Source: Marinobacter sp. (GTDB lineage: Bacteria; Pseudomonadota; Gammaproteobacteria; Pseudomonadales; Oleiphilaceae). Taken from it: 35,809 bases of DNA. Where the stretch lies: the NCBI GenBank assembly GCA_029264995.1, contig JAJUKC010000020.1:1-35809 (forward strand), read 5' to 3'. Positions 8,903 through 18,941 of the stretch are shown here, in pieces. The stretch's first letter is position 1. Every line of letters starts with the position of its first letter. Below the pieces are notes generated by a model, which saw only the letters and a program-made list of their open reading frames with translations, searched no databases and was not told where the DNA came from. The position numbers and the translations under genes were made by a program.

Positions 8903-10393
8903 TTACCGCTCGATATGCTGATACTCACCGGCATCGGAAGTGGCCAGAGTCACCACAACGATAGCGATAAACGCAGCAATGAAGCCCGGGATAATCTCAT
9001 ACACACCCGGGCCGCCCATGAACTCACCGTTCCAGCCCAGAGAGATCCAGATCATCACCGTTGCAGCACCTACGATCAGACCAGCCAGCGCGCCTGCACC
9101 GTTAGTACGCGGCCAGGTCAGGGCCAGAATGATCAGAGGACCGAAGGCAGCACCAAAGCCCGCCCAGGCGTTACTGACCAGCCCCAGAACCTGGGAATCC
9201 GGATCAGAGGCGATGAAGGCTGCCACCAGGCCAACGGCTATAACACAAGCTCGGCCAACATTCACACATTCTTTATCCGTGGCTTCCTTACGCAGGAACA
9301 GACGGTAGAAATCTTCAGTCAGAGAGGCGGAGGAAACCAACAACTGACTGGAGATGGTACTCATGACTGCCGCCAGCAACGCAGCGTACAGGAAGCCGGT
9401 AATCAGCGGGTGGAACAACAGATCGGACAGAATGATGAAAATGGTTTCCGGATCGGCAACGTCCAGGCCATTACGTACAGCGTAGGCGCGACCAAAGACA
9501 CCCAGCGCGATTGCGCCAATCAGGGAGATACCCATCCAGGACATACCGATGTTGCGGGCAGTACCCACTTCACCCACGGTACGGATAGCCATGAAACGCA
9601 CGATGATGTGCGGCTGACCGAAGTAGCCAAGCCCCCAGGTAACCGCCGACAGCCAGCCAATAACCGTGAGCCCTTCAGTCCACGACAGGAGCGTTGGATC
9701 AACACTGTTCAGGGTCTCTGAAGCCTGGGCGAAACCACCACCGCCTTCGCCAAACAGTACCACGGCAGGCATGATGACCAGAGCCAGCATCATGATGCAG
9801 CCCTGTACGAAGTCCGTCATGCTCACCGCAAGGAAGCCGCCGACAACGGTATACGCCAGTACCACACCCAGGGTGATCACGATACCTGCGGCGTAGTCGC
9901 TCATGCCACCGAAGTTGAAGATACCGGCGAAGGCACTTTCAAACAGTTTGCCGCCGGCAACCAGGCCAGAGGCGGTATAAACCGCGAAGAACAGCACGAT
10001 AACCATAGCGGATACTGTGCGCAGAGGCAGAGCCTTTGTTGGGAACCGGTTGGCCAGAAACGCCGGGATGGTGAGCGCATTGCCATAATGCACGGTCTGC
10101 TCCCGCAGCCGGGGTGCAACCACAACCCAGTTGATAAAAGCACCAACAAACAGGCCAATACCAATCCAGGCCGAGGCCAGACCGGTAACGTAGAGGGCGC
10201 CGGGCAAACCCAGCAGCAACCAGCCACTCATGTCTGATGCGCCGGCCGACAAAGCCGCAACTTTAGGACTGAGGGCACGCCCCCCCAGCATGTAATCCTC
10301 AGCAGTGGCTGATGATGTGCGCATGGCCCACAGGCCAATTACGATCATCAGGGCGAAATACGCAAATAGACTGATCCAAACTCCAATAGCCAT
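8903..10393 (-). CDS. putP: Sodium/proline symporter PutP
   Basis: PutP is an inner-membrane transporter of the sodium:solute symporter family that takes up proline with Na+. The 496-residue protein has about 13 predicted membrane helices and strong family segments: an N-terminal MAIGVWISLFAYFALMIVIG helix, DYMLGGRALSPKVAALSAGASDMSGWLLLGLPGA (with the helix 2 Asp and Ser region that binds Na+), ITLGVVLAYTVVGGFLAVSMTDFVQG, LGYFGQPHIIVRFMAI and VMSTISSQLLVSSASLTEDFYR. GGAGGA lies 5 bp before the ATG at 10393. No putA neighbour is present, unlike the putAP pair of Pseudomonas aeruginosa. An AraC-family gene and repeated upstream sites suggest proline-responsive activation. Confidence 0.96.
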   Translation of the reverse strand: MAIGVWISLFAYFALMIVIGLWAMRTSSATAEDYMLGGRALSPKVAALSAGASDMSGWLLLGLPGALYVTGLASAWIGIGLFVGAFINWVVVAPRLREQTVHYGNALTIPAFLANRFPTKALPLRTVSAMVIVLFFAVYTASGLVAGGKLFESAFAGIFNFGGMSDYAAGIVITLGVVLAYTVVGGFLAVSMTDFVQGCIMMLALVIMPAVVLFGEGGGGFAQASETLNSVDPTLLSWTEGLTVIGWLSAVTWGLGYFGQPHIIVRFMAIRTVGEVGTARNIGMSWMGISLIGAIALGVFGRAYAVRNGLDVADPETIFIILSDLLFHPLITGFLYAALLAAVMSTISSQLLVSSASLTEDFYRLFLRKEATDKECVNVGRACVIAVGLVAAFIASDPDSQVLGLVSNAWAGFGAAFGPLIILALTWPRTNGAGALAGLIVGAATVMIWISLGWNGEFMGGPGVYEIIPGFIAAFIAIVVVTLATSDAGEYQHIER

Positions 10394-10458
10394 ATGGCTC
10401 CTCCGGTTTTATGAGTCGGATAAGATCCGCTCGATTGGCACAACACCAGATCAAAGAT

Positions 10459-10480
10459 CGGCACTGTGTGCCGTTTTTTT
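10459..10480 (+). terminator. Terminator-like hairpin in the putP leader, plus-strand orientation
   Basis: CGGCAC-TGT-GTGCCG at 10459-10473 is a perfect 6-bp stem followed by seven T on the plus strand. No plus-strand gene precedes it; on the minus strand it would be a hairpin in the putP leader, about 65 nt before the start codon. It could stop antisense transcription into the region or act as an mRNA or protein-binding structure. Confidence 0.5.
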
Positions 10481-10610
10481 GTATGTCTCGGATTCGTCAG
10501 ACCTGTAGCAAGAATCAACTTGCCGGGATTCCTCATTGAATATAGCTGATCGCCAGATCTTTGCGACCAACCGGCTCAGATCCGGAGCCTCGGTCCTCGG
10601 GCGATATAAA

Positions 10611-10640
10611 TTAGTATTACTACGGATTCGAGGCTTACAA
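10611..10640 (-). promoter_or_regulatory. Candidate putP promoter
   Basis: Read on the minus strand, TTGTAA (10640-10635) and TACTAA (10616-10611) are separated by 18 bp. It lies about 220 bp before the putP ATG, and the three phased repeats at 10644-10693 directly abut its -35. A weak -35 beside activator-type sites is usual for AraC-controlled promoters. The remainder of the 312-bp putP-araC gap (10394-10705) holds the hairpin at 10459 and no gene. Confidence 0.4.
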
Positions 10641-10643
10641 AAT

Positions 10644-10693
10644 CCTACGATTATTTTGCAGAACCCTACGGGACTGACGCCAAAGCCTACGAT
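10644..10693. repeat. Three direct repeats phased at 21 bp, probable AraC-family binding sites
   Basis: CCTACGAT (10644), CCTACGGG (10665) and CCTACGAT (10686) start exactly 21 bp apart, two helical turns. A weaker fourth copy, ACTACGGA, is at 10619. Direct half-sites at about 21 bp are the usual DNA target of AraC/XylS activators. The array lies between the AraC gene and putP and touches the -35 of the candidate putP promoter. Confidence 0.65.
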
Positions 10694-10705
10694 TCCGTGC
10701 CCGAA

Positions 10706-11485
10706 TCAGGCCACACGTTCATTCAGTTGTAGCCTCGAGGGTGTAGTGCCCCGATGTTTTCTGAGCGCATTGGTCAGCGCACTTTGCGATGAAAAGCCGG
10801 TGCGATAACTGATTTCAGAAACCGAAAGCGAGGTCGAGGATAGCAGCCCAACTGCCTGATCGAGGCGGGTTTGCAGCAGAAACTGATGCGGTGTGGTACC
10901 GGTAACCTGCCGGAAAATTTCATGAAATCGGCTCACACTCAGGCATGCCACACCGGCCAGATCCTGGACGGTTATCTTGCGGTGCAGATTGCCGACGATA
11001 TAGCGCCGTATATCCTCGGGGTTCAGGCTGTTTCTGTTGCTGGAAACGGGGGGCCGGTCGACGATGCGCTCGGCCATACAATGAAGAATACTGGCGGCGA
11101 GGTGCTGATGCAGTGCCCGGTTATCCGGTGAACGGTCAAATTCACCGGCAGCAAACTGAACCAGGCCTTGAATACGGTTGTCCATCTGCACAGTACGGGG
11201 CTTCTCAAACAGCCGCATCAGTTTGTCGTAGTCTGAGTGTAGCGGTGTCGACAGTGCTGCACCGAACGGATCGACATTGATGACCAGCACGTGGTTTTGC
11301 TGATCGCCGCAATAATCGTGGCGCGCCTCTGTAGGCACCAGACAGGCTTTCCAGGTGTCGAGGCAGGCGCCGGATCCATCAATGCTCAGCTCCGCCTGCC
11401 CGCGCACACCCACCACAATCTGGTGGTGTTCATGGTGATGCTGTTGGGCAGCGGTGGGAAGCTTCAAAAGTTTCGCGTTGAGCAT
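10706..11485 (-). CDS. AraC/XylS-family transcriptional regulator, PruR-like
   Basis: This 259-residue regulator has an N-terminal cupin-like sensor part (HHHEHHQIVVGVRGQAELSIDGSG, CLVPTEARHDYCGDQQNHVLVINVDP) and a C-terminal AraC DNA-binding domain with two helix-turn-helix motifs: ITVQDLAGVACLSVSRFHEIFRQVTGTTPHQFLLQTRLDQAVGLL and SLSVSEISYRTGFSSQSALTNALRKHRGTTPSRLQ. In Pseudomonas aeruginosa the AraC/XylS protein PruR, encoded near putAP, activates those genes in response to proline. Position next to putP and the phased repeats between them point to the same role here. The assignment is by context and family, not by direct comparison. An inverted repeat lies just upstream and may serve autoregulation. 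Confidence 0.85.
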   Translation of the reverse strand: MLNAKLLKLPTAAQQHHHEHHQIVVGVRGQAELSIDGSGACLDTWKACLVPTEARHDYCGDQQNHVLVINVDPFGAALSTPLHSDYDKLMRLFEKPRTVQMDNRIQGLVQFAAGEFDRSPDNRALHQHLAASILHCMAERIVDRPPVSSNRNSLNPEDIRRYIVGNLHRKITVQDLAGVACLSVSRFHEIFRQVTGTTPHQFLLQTRLDQAVGLLSSTSLSVSEISYRTGFSSQSALTNALRKHRGTTPSRLQLNERVA

Positions 11486-11508
11486 TACTACTGAAAGCCG
11501 TTATCGAG

Positions 11509-11535
11509 AATGTTCCTCAATTAAAGCAGAACATT
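11509..11535. promoter_or_regulatory. Inverted repeat upstream of the AraC-family gene
   Basis: AATGTTC at 11509-11515 and GAACATT at 11529-11535 form a perfect 7-bp inverted repeat with a 13-bp spacer, centred about 36 bp before the AraC-gene ATG. Half-site centres are 20 bp apart, on one face of the helix. It is a candidate operator for an unknown dimeric regulator. It is not followed by a T-run. Confidence 0.4.
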
Positions 11536-11583
11536 ACAAAAAGTGCACGAAAACACCGGGATTTGTCAGCGATCTGTCTTCTG

Positions 11584-13294
<1,711 letters not shown>

Positions 13295-13295
<1 letters not shown>

Positions 13296-14113
13296 CAATC
13301 CGGTCGCTTATGGGGGTCACAAATTGTCGCAAGCCGGTTGTCCACAGGCAAATCATGGCCCGCCAGATTGCGAACCGGAACAACTCCAAGCACGCTATTG
13401 GTCAGGTACAGACCCTGACATTCACGACCCAGCAGGTCTTCCACCGGCAGCTCGCTTTCCCGGAGAGGCTCACCCGCGGCATGCAGGTATTCGATCACTT
13501 TTCGGCGCATCACACCGGACACCGCCAACGAGGCCGCCGGAGGCGTTTGCCAACCATCGGGCCCAAGCAGAAATATATTGGTCCGCGTACCTTCAACCAC
13601 ATGCCCTGCCGCGTTGGTCATCAGCAATTCAAAGGTCGGCTCCTTCATTTCCCGGGCCGCCATTACCTGCTCCAGCCGATTGAGGCTCTTGATGCCAGAT
13701 AGCAGTGGGTTAACCGTCAACGGGACCCGGGAAAAGTCCACCATCACCCCGGTTTCGGGCGGAAGCGGAGGAAGAGCAGAATGAAACAGAAACAGATTGG
13801 GGCTGACATCAGCTGCGGGCCGGTAGCCGCGGCCACCGCTGCCACGAGTTACCACCAATTTGAGTACCCAGGCGCTGCCGCCATGAACGGAGCCATAGCG
13901 CTCCATTGCACCGGCAAATGCAGCCTCCAGTTCGGGCCGATTCAGACGAATACCCAGGCGCCCGGCATCCCGCACCAGTCGGTCAAGATGATAGACCAGC
14001 AAAGGCGCGGAATCCCCATTCACCCTGATGGTTTCGAACAGACCGTCACCGTAAGCCAGCCCCCGGTCACCGGGGGGCAGGCAGTCGTCGTCCGCCCAGT
14101 AGAGCTTCAACAC
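13295..14113 (-). CDS. pabC: Aminodeoxychorismate lyase
   Basis: PabC converts 4-amino-4-deoxychorismate to p-aminobenzoate and pyruvate, for folate synthesis. It is a PLP enzyme of fold type IV: Lys142 in GIKSLNRLEQV is the likely Schiff-base lysine, and DRGLAYGDGLFETIRV near the N-terminus, LLMTNAAGHVVEGTRTNIF and SGVMRRKVIEYL are family motifs. The 272-residue length matches E. coli PabC (269). The start is GTG at 14113, 6 bp after the fabF stop, with GAGGG inside the fabF end as the probable ribosome site. A D-amino-acid or branched-chain aminotransferase is the alternative within this fold, but the fabF-pabC-mltG-tmk order supports PabC. Confidence 0.93.
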
Positions 14114-14119
14114 CCGGGA

Positions 14120-15367
14120 TCAACCCTCGAAGCGGCTGACGATCAGGGTTCCGTTGGTGCCGCCAAACCCGAACGAATTCGACAACGCCACTTTCACATC
14201 CGCATCCCTGGCTTTGTGCGCCACAAAATCCAGATCACAACCCTCATCCGGATGATCAAGGTTGATGGTTGGCGGCAGCACCCCGTCCCGAACCGCCAAC
14301 ACCGAGAAGATGGCCTCAACGGCACCCGCTGCACCCAGCAGGTGTCCGGTCATGGACTTGGTGCTGCTCATGGCCAGTTTTTCCGCATGGCTGCCAAACA
14401 CCGATTTGACCGCCGCCACCTCGGCAACGTCACCAACCTGGGTAGAGGTACCGTGAGCATTGATGTATCCGACCTGATCCGGGCTGATGCCGGCATCGCG
14501 GATGGCATTCTGCATGGAGCGCGCCGCGCCCTCACCGTTGGCGGGGGGCGCCGTGATGTGGTGGGCATCATCGCTCATGCCAAAACCGATAACTTCACCA
14601 TAAATGGTTGCTCCACGCGCCCTGGCGTGTTCCAACTCTTCCAGAACCACAACGCCGGCACCATCGCTGAGCACAAAGCCGTCGCGGTCACGGTCCCAGG
14701 GACGACTGGCCTTTTCCGGCTCATCGTTGCGGGTCGACAGGGCCCGGGCGGAGGAAAACGCAGCCACGCCGCTGCGTGTAGTTGCCATTTCGGAGCCGCC
14801 GGCCAGCATGACATCGGCATCGCCATAAGCGATGGTTCTGGCGGCATAGCCGATATTGTGTGTTCCGGTGGTACAGGCCGTCACAATCGCAATATTCGGC
14901 CCCTTGTAACCGAAACGGATCGCAGCGTTACCGGAAATCATATTGATGACGGATGCTGGCACAAAAAACGGCGATACCTTGCGCGGGCCAGCCTTATCCA
15001 TCTGGAGAACGTTCTTTTCGATGTATTCCAGACCACCGATACCCGAACCTATGGCAATACCTACCCGCTCCTTGTCGAGCTTGCTGTATTGTTCAAGGCC
15101 ACTGTCATCTACCGCCTGCTGCGCCGCAATCAGGCCATAGTGAATAAAGGCATCCAGCTTTCGCGCTTCCTTGCCGGATAACCAGGGCTCGATATCAAGA
15201 TCCTTGACGGCACCACCAATGCGAGTGGTGTACTCAGACGCGTCAAAGCGGTCAATCAGTCCGATGCCACTGCGCCCGGCACGAATGGCTTCCCAGGAAG
15301 AAGTAACATCATTCCCCACCGGAGAAAGCATTCCCATTCCCGTGATGACAACCCGTCGCTTGCTCAT
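14120..15367 (-). CDS. fabF: Beta-ketoacyl-ACP synthase II
   Basis: FabF condenses malonyl-ACP with acyl-ACP to extend fatty acids and makes the 16:1 to 18:1 step. The catalytic triad is C165 (VTACTTG), H305 (NAHGTST) and H342 ([10 protein letters not shown]), each two residues beyond the E. coli FabF numbering of C163, H303 and H340. The ATG at 15367 gives the family start [20 protein letters not shown] and 415 residues; the frame is open 20 codons upstream but those residues are not conserved. It follows acpP after an intervening terminator. A TTGTHNIG segment replaces the commoner ATGVHNIG, a conservative change. The last codons overlap the pabC ribosome site. Confidence 0.97.
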   Translation of the reverse strand: MSKRRVVITGMGMLSPVGNDVTSSWEAIRAGRSGIGLIDRFDASEYTTRIGGAVKDLDIEPWLSGKEARKLDAFIHYGLIAAQQAVDDSGLEQYSKLDKERVGIAIGSGIGGLEYIEKNVLQMDKAGPRKVSPFFVPASVINMISGNAAIRFGYKGPNIAIVTACTTGTHNIGYAARTIAYGDADVMLAGGSEMATTRSGVAAFSSARALSTRNDEPEKASRPWDRDRDGFVLSDGAGVVVLEELEHARARGATIYGEVIGFGMSDDAHHITAPPANGEGAARSMQNAIRDAGISPDQVGYINAHGTSTQVGDVAEVAAVKSVFGSHAEKLAMSSTKSMTGHLLGAAGAVEAIFSVLAVRDGVLPPTINLDHPDEGCDLDFVAHKARDADVKVALSNSFGFGGTNGTLIVSRFEG

Positions 15368-15428
15368 ATCCCCAATCACCCGATTGTTCCGTGTCTGATG
15401 GTTCACTATTGGCCAATATCCGGCCAAT

Positions 15429-15467
15429 AAAAAAGCCGTCCTTCAATAAGCCCAAAGGACGGCTTTT
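15429..15467 (-). terminator. Terminator between acpP and fabF
   Basis: On the minus strand AAAAGCCGTCCTTT and AAGGACGGCTTTTTT form a strong stem with a short loop and a run of six T, 26 bp after the acpP stop. Partial termination here would let acpP be made in large excess over fabF, as cells require. Confidence 0.88.
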
Positions 15468-15492
15468 GCCTGGCTATCTGATTCGCAGGGTA

Positions 15493-15726
15493 TCAGGTGT
15501 GCGCGACGATGTAGTCGATCGCGTCCTGAACGGTGCCCAGCTTTTCGGCCTCTTCGTCAGGAATCTCGGTCTCGAATTCCTCTTCCAGGGCCATAACCAG
15601 CTCAACAGTGTCCAGTGAGTCAGCGCCAAGATCCTCTACAAAAGAAGATGTGTTCTGAACTTCGGACTCTTTCACGCCCAACTGCTCACAAACAATCTTC
15701 TTAACGCGCTCTTCAACTGTACTCAT
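15493..15726 (-). CDS. acpP: Acyl carrier protein
   Basis: AcpP carries growing acyl chains on a phosphopantetheine arm for fatty-acid, lipid A and phospholipid synthesis. The 77-residue acidic protein has the attachment serine S37 in [18 protein letters not shown] and ends [10 protein letters not shown], typical of the family. GAGGA lies about 5 bp before the ATG at 15726. It is separated from fabG by 132 bp that hold a candidate promoter of its own, and is followed by a terminator, which agrees with very high expression of this gene in most bacteria. Confidence 0.98.
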   Translation of the reverse strand: MSTVEERVKKIVCEQLGVKESEVQNTSSFVEDLGADSLDTVELVMALEEEFETEIPDEEAEKLGTVQDAIDYIVAHT

Positions 15727-15770
15727 AATGTCCTCACTTTATGTGTCAACCAAGCAACTCTATGGCTGCC

Positions 15771-15799
15771 AGTTTAGTTTAAACCCTACCTGCAAACAA
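15771..15799 (-). promoter_or_regulatory. Candidate acpP promoter
   Basis: On the minus strand TTGTTT (15799-15794) and TAAACT (15776-15771) are 17 bp apart, about 45 bp before the acpP ATG. A perfect TTGACA lies further up at 15815-15810 but has no good -10 at the right distance. A GTTTAAAC palindrome at 15777-15784 overlaps the spacer and could be an operator. Confidence 0.35.
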
Positions 15800-15858
15800 G
15801 CAGGGATTCTGTCAAACATGTTGTGCGACAAGGGGTTGCACACCAGCCCGGAACGGAC

Positions 15859-16602
15859 TTAACCCATATACATGCCGCCATTCACATGAATGGTTTCTCC
15901 GGTTACGTAAGCGGCGCCGTCCGATGCCAGGAAAGCCACCACAGCGGCAACCTCCTCCGGCGACCCCAGGCGACCAGCCGGTATGATTTCCAGCATAGCC
16001 TCACGCTGCTTATCGTCCAGTTTTTTGGTCATGTCTGTGTCAATAAAACCCGGTGCCACGCAGTTCGCCGTGATACCGCGGTTAGACATTTCCTTGGCCA
16101 GGCTACGGGTAAAACCCTCAACACCGGCCTTCGCCGCACAGTAATTGCCCTGCCCGGGATTTCCCATACCAGCAACCACTGAGCTGATATTGATGATTCT
16201 GCCCCAACGGGCTTTCGCCATACCACGCAATACCGCCTTGCTGGTGCGATAGACGCTGGACAGATTGGTTTCCAGAACCGCAGCCCAGTCATCGTCTTTC
16301 AAGCGCATCAGAAGGTTATCACGGGTGATGCCGGCATTATTGACCAGAATCAGCGGCGCACCTGATTGCTCGGCAAGCTGCTTGAGGCCAGCCTCGATGC
16401 TTTCGGCTTCTGCCACATTCATGACAATGCCATAGCCACTGAAACCCGCTTCTTTCAGGCCATCGGTAATGGCCTGGGCCCCCTCGGCACTGGTCGCGGT
16501 ACCCACCACTTCGGCTCCCTGCCGGGCAAGCTCATGAGCAATGGCTTTGCCAATGCCCCGACTGGCGCCGGTTACCAATGCAACTTTGCCTTCCAAAGAC
16601 AT
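15859..16602 (-). CDS. fabG: 3-oxoacyl-ACP reductase
   Basis: FabG reduces 3-ketoacyl-ACP to 3-hydroxyacyl-ACP with NADPH in each fatty-acid elongation round. It is a 247-residue short-chain dehydrogenase: the TGASRGIG cofactor motif begins at residue 11, NNAG at 88-91, and the catalytic Ser141, Tyr154 and Lys158 lie in INISSVVAGMGNPGQGNYCAAK. The C-terminus, ETIHVNGGMYMG, is the tetramer interface typical of FabG. CGGAG precedes the ATG. It follows fabD by 16 bp, so the two share a transcript. Confidence 0.97.
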   Translation of the reverse strand: MSLEGKVALVTGASRGIGKAIAHELARQGAEVVGTATSAEGAQAITDGLKEAGFSGYGIVMNVAEAESIEAGLKQLAEQSGAPLILVNNAGITRDNLLMRLKDDDWAAVLETNLSSVYRTSKAVLRGMAKARWGRIINISSVVAGMGNPGQGNYCAAKAGVEGFTRSLAKEMSNRGITANCVAPGFIDTDMTKKLDDKQREAMLEIIPAGRLGSPEEVAAVVAFLASDGAAYVTGETIHVNGGMYMG

Positions 16603-16618
16603 AATTCACTCCGTGTAA

Positions 16619-17557
16619 TCAGGACTGACCAAAGGCCTTGAGGGCTTCAGCCAGAGAATCAGGACTCTCGATACCGTGAACCGGCAGAGAACGATCGATA
16701 CGCTTGATCAATCCGGCCAGCACCTTGCCGGCGCCACACTCAACAGCCACCCCCACCCCTTCGGTGGCCAGTCGCTGTACCGAGTTTGTCCACAGCACCG
16801 GAGAGTATAGCTGCTTGAGCAGATTGGCTTTCAGGGCCTCGGCATCCCGCGCCGGCTCGGCATTGACATTCTGAACCACGGGAATGACAGCATCGTTAAA
16901 GCGAATATCCTCAAGGGCTTCCGCCAACTGTTCCGCCGCTCCCTTCATGAGCGCACAGTGGGAGGGAACAGAGACCGGCAACGGCATGGCCTTACGGGCA
17001 CCTTTGGCTTTACAGGCTTCAATGGCCCTTTCAACGGCTGCTGCACTACCGGCGATAACCACCTGCCCCGGCGCATTAAAGTTCACCGCGGCAACCACAT
17101 CCCCCTCAGCAGACTCCTCACAGGCCGACACCACATCGGAATCCTCAAGACCCAGAATGGCCGCCATACGCCCCTGCCCTTCAGGCACGGCATCCTGCAT
17201 CAGTTCACCGCGCAGCTGAACCAGCTTCACAGCTTCGATGAAATCCAGGCTTTCCGCCGCCACCAGGGCGCTGTATTCACCCAGGCTGTGACCAGCAACA
17301 AAATCCGGCCGCGGGCCGTCAGATACACACCACTGGCGCCAAAGCGCAACACTTGCGGTCAGCAAAGCAGGCTGAGTAACCATGGTTTTGTTGAGCTCTT
17401 CGGCGGGGCCATGCTGGCAAAGATGCCACAGGTCATAGCCAAGAACGTTAGACGCCTCGTCAAACGTTTCGGTGATCATCGGCCACGCTTCAGCGGCAGC
17501 AGATAACATGCCGAGTGACTGGGAGCCTTGTCCGGGAAAAACAAACGCTGATTTCAT
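16619..17557 (-). CDS. fabD: Malonyl-CoA:ACP transacylase
   Basis: FabD transfers malonyl from CoA to ACP, supplying the extender unit for fatty-acid synthesis. The 312-residue protein has the FPGQGSQ oxyanion segment near the N-terminus, the nucleophile Ser91 in GHSLGEYSA and the catalytic His200 in VSVPSHCALM, all as in the E. coli enzyme (S92, H201). The ATG at 17557 lacks a clear Shine-Dalgarno. It lies 127 bp after plsX, with no fabH between them, the gene that stands there in enteric bacteria. TTGGCC and TAATCT with a 17-bp gap on the minus strand in that spacer could be an internal promoter. Confidence 0.97.
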   Translation of the reverse strand: MKSAFVFPGQGSQSLGMLSAAAEAWPMITETFDEASNVLGYDLWHLCQHGPAEELNKTMVTQPALLTASVALWRQWCVSDGPRPDFVAGHSLGEYSALVAAESLDFIEAVKLVQLRGELMQDAVPEGQGRMAAILGLEDSDVVSACEESAEGDVVAAVNFNAPGQVVIAGSAAAVERAIEACKAKGARKAMPLPVSVPSHCALMKGAAEQLAEALEDIRFNDAVIPVVQNVNAEPARDAEALKANLLKQLYSPVLWTNSVQRLATEGVGVAVECGAGKVLAGLIKRIDRSLPVHGIESPDSLAEALKAFGQS

Positions 17558-17684
17558 AAGCGGAATCTTATCGTCATTGAAGGGTTACTGAAGATTAGCC
17601 AATAGTACAATTCAGGCCAATTATCCGCGAATAAGGGCCGGGATGCGGGACGACTTTAGTCGCGCTCCGAACAATGAGGAGGGA

Positions 17685-18689
17685 TCATAACATCAGATCA
17701 TCGAGTCTTTCGTTGATCCTTCGTGGCACTTCCAGCTGAACTTCACGAACTGCCTGCCGGATAGCCGCCAGCATCGCCCGCTCATTGGCATTGCCGTGAC
17801 TTTTGATGACCACGCCCTGCAACCCGAGCAGACTGGCGCCATTGTGCCTGGAAGGGTCCATCAACTGCAGCAGTCGCCCGATAATCGGCCTGGCCAGCAG
17901 GCCCACAAAACGACCGTACAGGGAGCGAGTGAATGCCTGCTCCAGCAATTCGATCAGCAGGCCTGCAACCCCCTCTCCGGTCTTGAGGGCAATGTTGCCC
18001 ACGAAACCGTCACACACTACAACATCAGCGACATCGCGGAAAAGGTCACTTCCCTCGACATAACCGATGTAATTAATGGTGTCGCACTGGGCCAGCATAT
18101 GTGATGCAAGCCGTACCTGTTCGTTACCCTTGATTTCTTCCTCACCGACATTCAGCAGTGCCACCCGTGGCTCGGACTGGCGGCAGATAGCGGATGCCAT
18201 CAAGGACCCCATCAGGGCGTACTGGTAGAGGTTTTCCGCTGTGGAATCAACGTTGGCACCAAGATCCAGAACATGACAACGTCCACGCAGGGAAGGAATC
18301 AGTTTTGCAATGGCAGGGCGCTCAATCCCCGGATACATCCGAATGATCGAGCGACCGAAGGCCATCAGGGCACCGGTATTTCCGGCACTGACACAGCCCT
18401 GAGCTTCTCCGTCCCGCACGAGACTGAGCGCAATGGCCATAGAGGAGTTTTTCTTGTGGCGAAGGGCATGGGAGGGCCGCTCGTTCATACGAACGACATC
18501 AGCAGCCTCGACGATGCGAATACGGGCATGCCCCTCATGCAACAAAGCCTCGAGCTCACTCCGGATTCCCACCAGAACAAGACTCAAGGCTTCGTTTTCA
18601 CGCACTGCTTCCAGCGCAGCATGGACGACAACCGCGGCACCGCGATCACCGCTCATAGCATCAATGGCAATGGTGACCGGCGTGTTCAC
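17685..18689 (-). CDS. plsX: Phosphate acyltransferase PlsX
   Basis: PlsX makes acyl-phosphate from acyl-ACP and orthophosphate, the donor used by PlsY to start phospholipid synthesis; it is a peripheral membrane enzyme. The protein has the family start TIAIDAMSGDRGAAVVVHAALEAV, then GCVSAGNTGALMAFGRSIIRMYPGIERPAIAKLIPS, LDLGANVDSTAENLYQYALMGS and VVCDGFVGNIALKTGEGVAGLL. Start choice is uncertain: GTG at 18689 (334 residues) has a weak GGACGAG near it, and the frame extends to a GTG at 18707 with no ribosome site. It follows rpmF closely, the conserved rpmF-plsX order. Confidence 0.95.
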   Translation of the reverse strand: MNTPVTIAIDAMSGDRGAAVVVHAALEAVRENEALSLVLVGIRSELEALLHEGHARIRIVEAADVVRMNERPSHALRHKKNSSMAIALSLVRDGEAQGCVSAGNTGALMAFGRSIIRMYPGIERPAIAKLIPSLRGRCHVLDLGANVDSTAENLYQYALMGSLMASAICRQSEPRVALLNVGEEEIKGNEQVRLASHMLAQCDTINYIGYVEGSDLFRDVADVVVCDGFVGNIALKTGEGVAGLLIELLEQAFTRSLYGRFVGLLARPIIGRLLQLMDPSRHNGASLLGLQGVVIKSHGNANERAMLAAIRQAVREVQLEVPRRINERLDDLML

Positions 18690-18731
18690 CACTCGTCCAT
18701 GCGGCACAGGTCAGAAGAAATTCCCGACGAA

Positions 18732-18911
18732 TTACTCGTCGCGAGCCTCAACTACCTGCTTGCCACGGTAGAAACCGTCTGGAGACACGTGATGGCGACG
18801 ATGAACTTCACCAGTTGTTGCGTCGGTAGACAGAGCAGCAGCACTCAGTGCGTCGTGTGAACGGCGCATGCCACGCTTTGAACGAGTTTTGCGATTTTGC
18901 TGTACAGCCAT
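18732..18911 (-). CDS. rpmF: 50S ribosomal protein L32
   Basis: This short gene (59 residues) encodes ribosomal protein bL32. Translated on the minus strand from the ATG at 18911 it reads [20 protein letters not shown] and continues with [31 protein letters not shown] before ending ARDE. This is the full-length family pattern, very basic in the first third. It is the zinc-free form: the four cysteines of zinc-ribbon L32 proteins are absent. It lies 30 bp after yceD and just before plsX, the order yceD-rpmF-plsX being widely conserved, so it should be cotranscribed from the promoter before yceD. Confidence 0.97.
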   Translation of the reverse strand: MAVQQNRKTRSKRGMRRSHDALSAAALSTDATTGEVHRRHHVSPDGFYRGKQVVEARDE

Positions 18912-18941
18912 GGTTATGCTCCTGACCTATTTTCGAATACG

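Noticed and set aside
13781..15181. A 466-codon open frame on the plus strand.
   Set aside because: It is antisense to fabF and the end of pabC, which have intact catalytic residues.
15810..15815. A perfect minus-strand TTGACA upstream of acpP as the promoter -35.
   Set aside because: No acceptable -10 is found 16-18 bp downstream; the TTGTTT-N17-TAAACT pair closer to the gene fits better.
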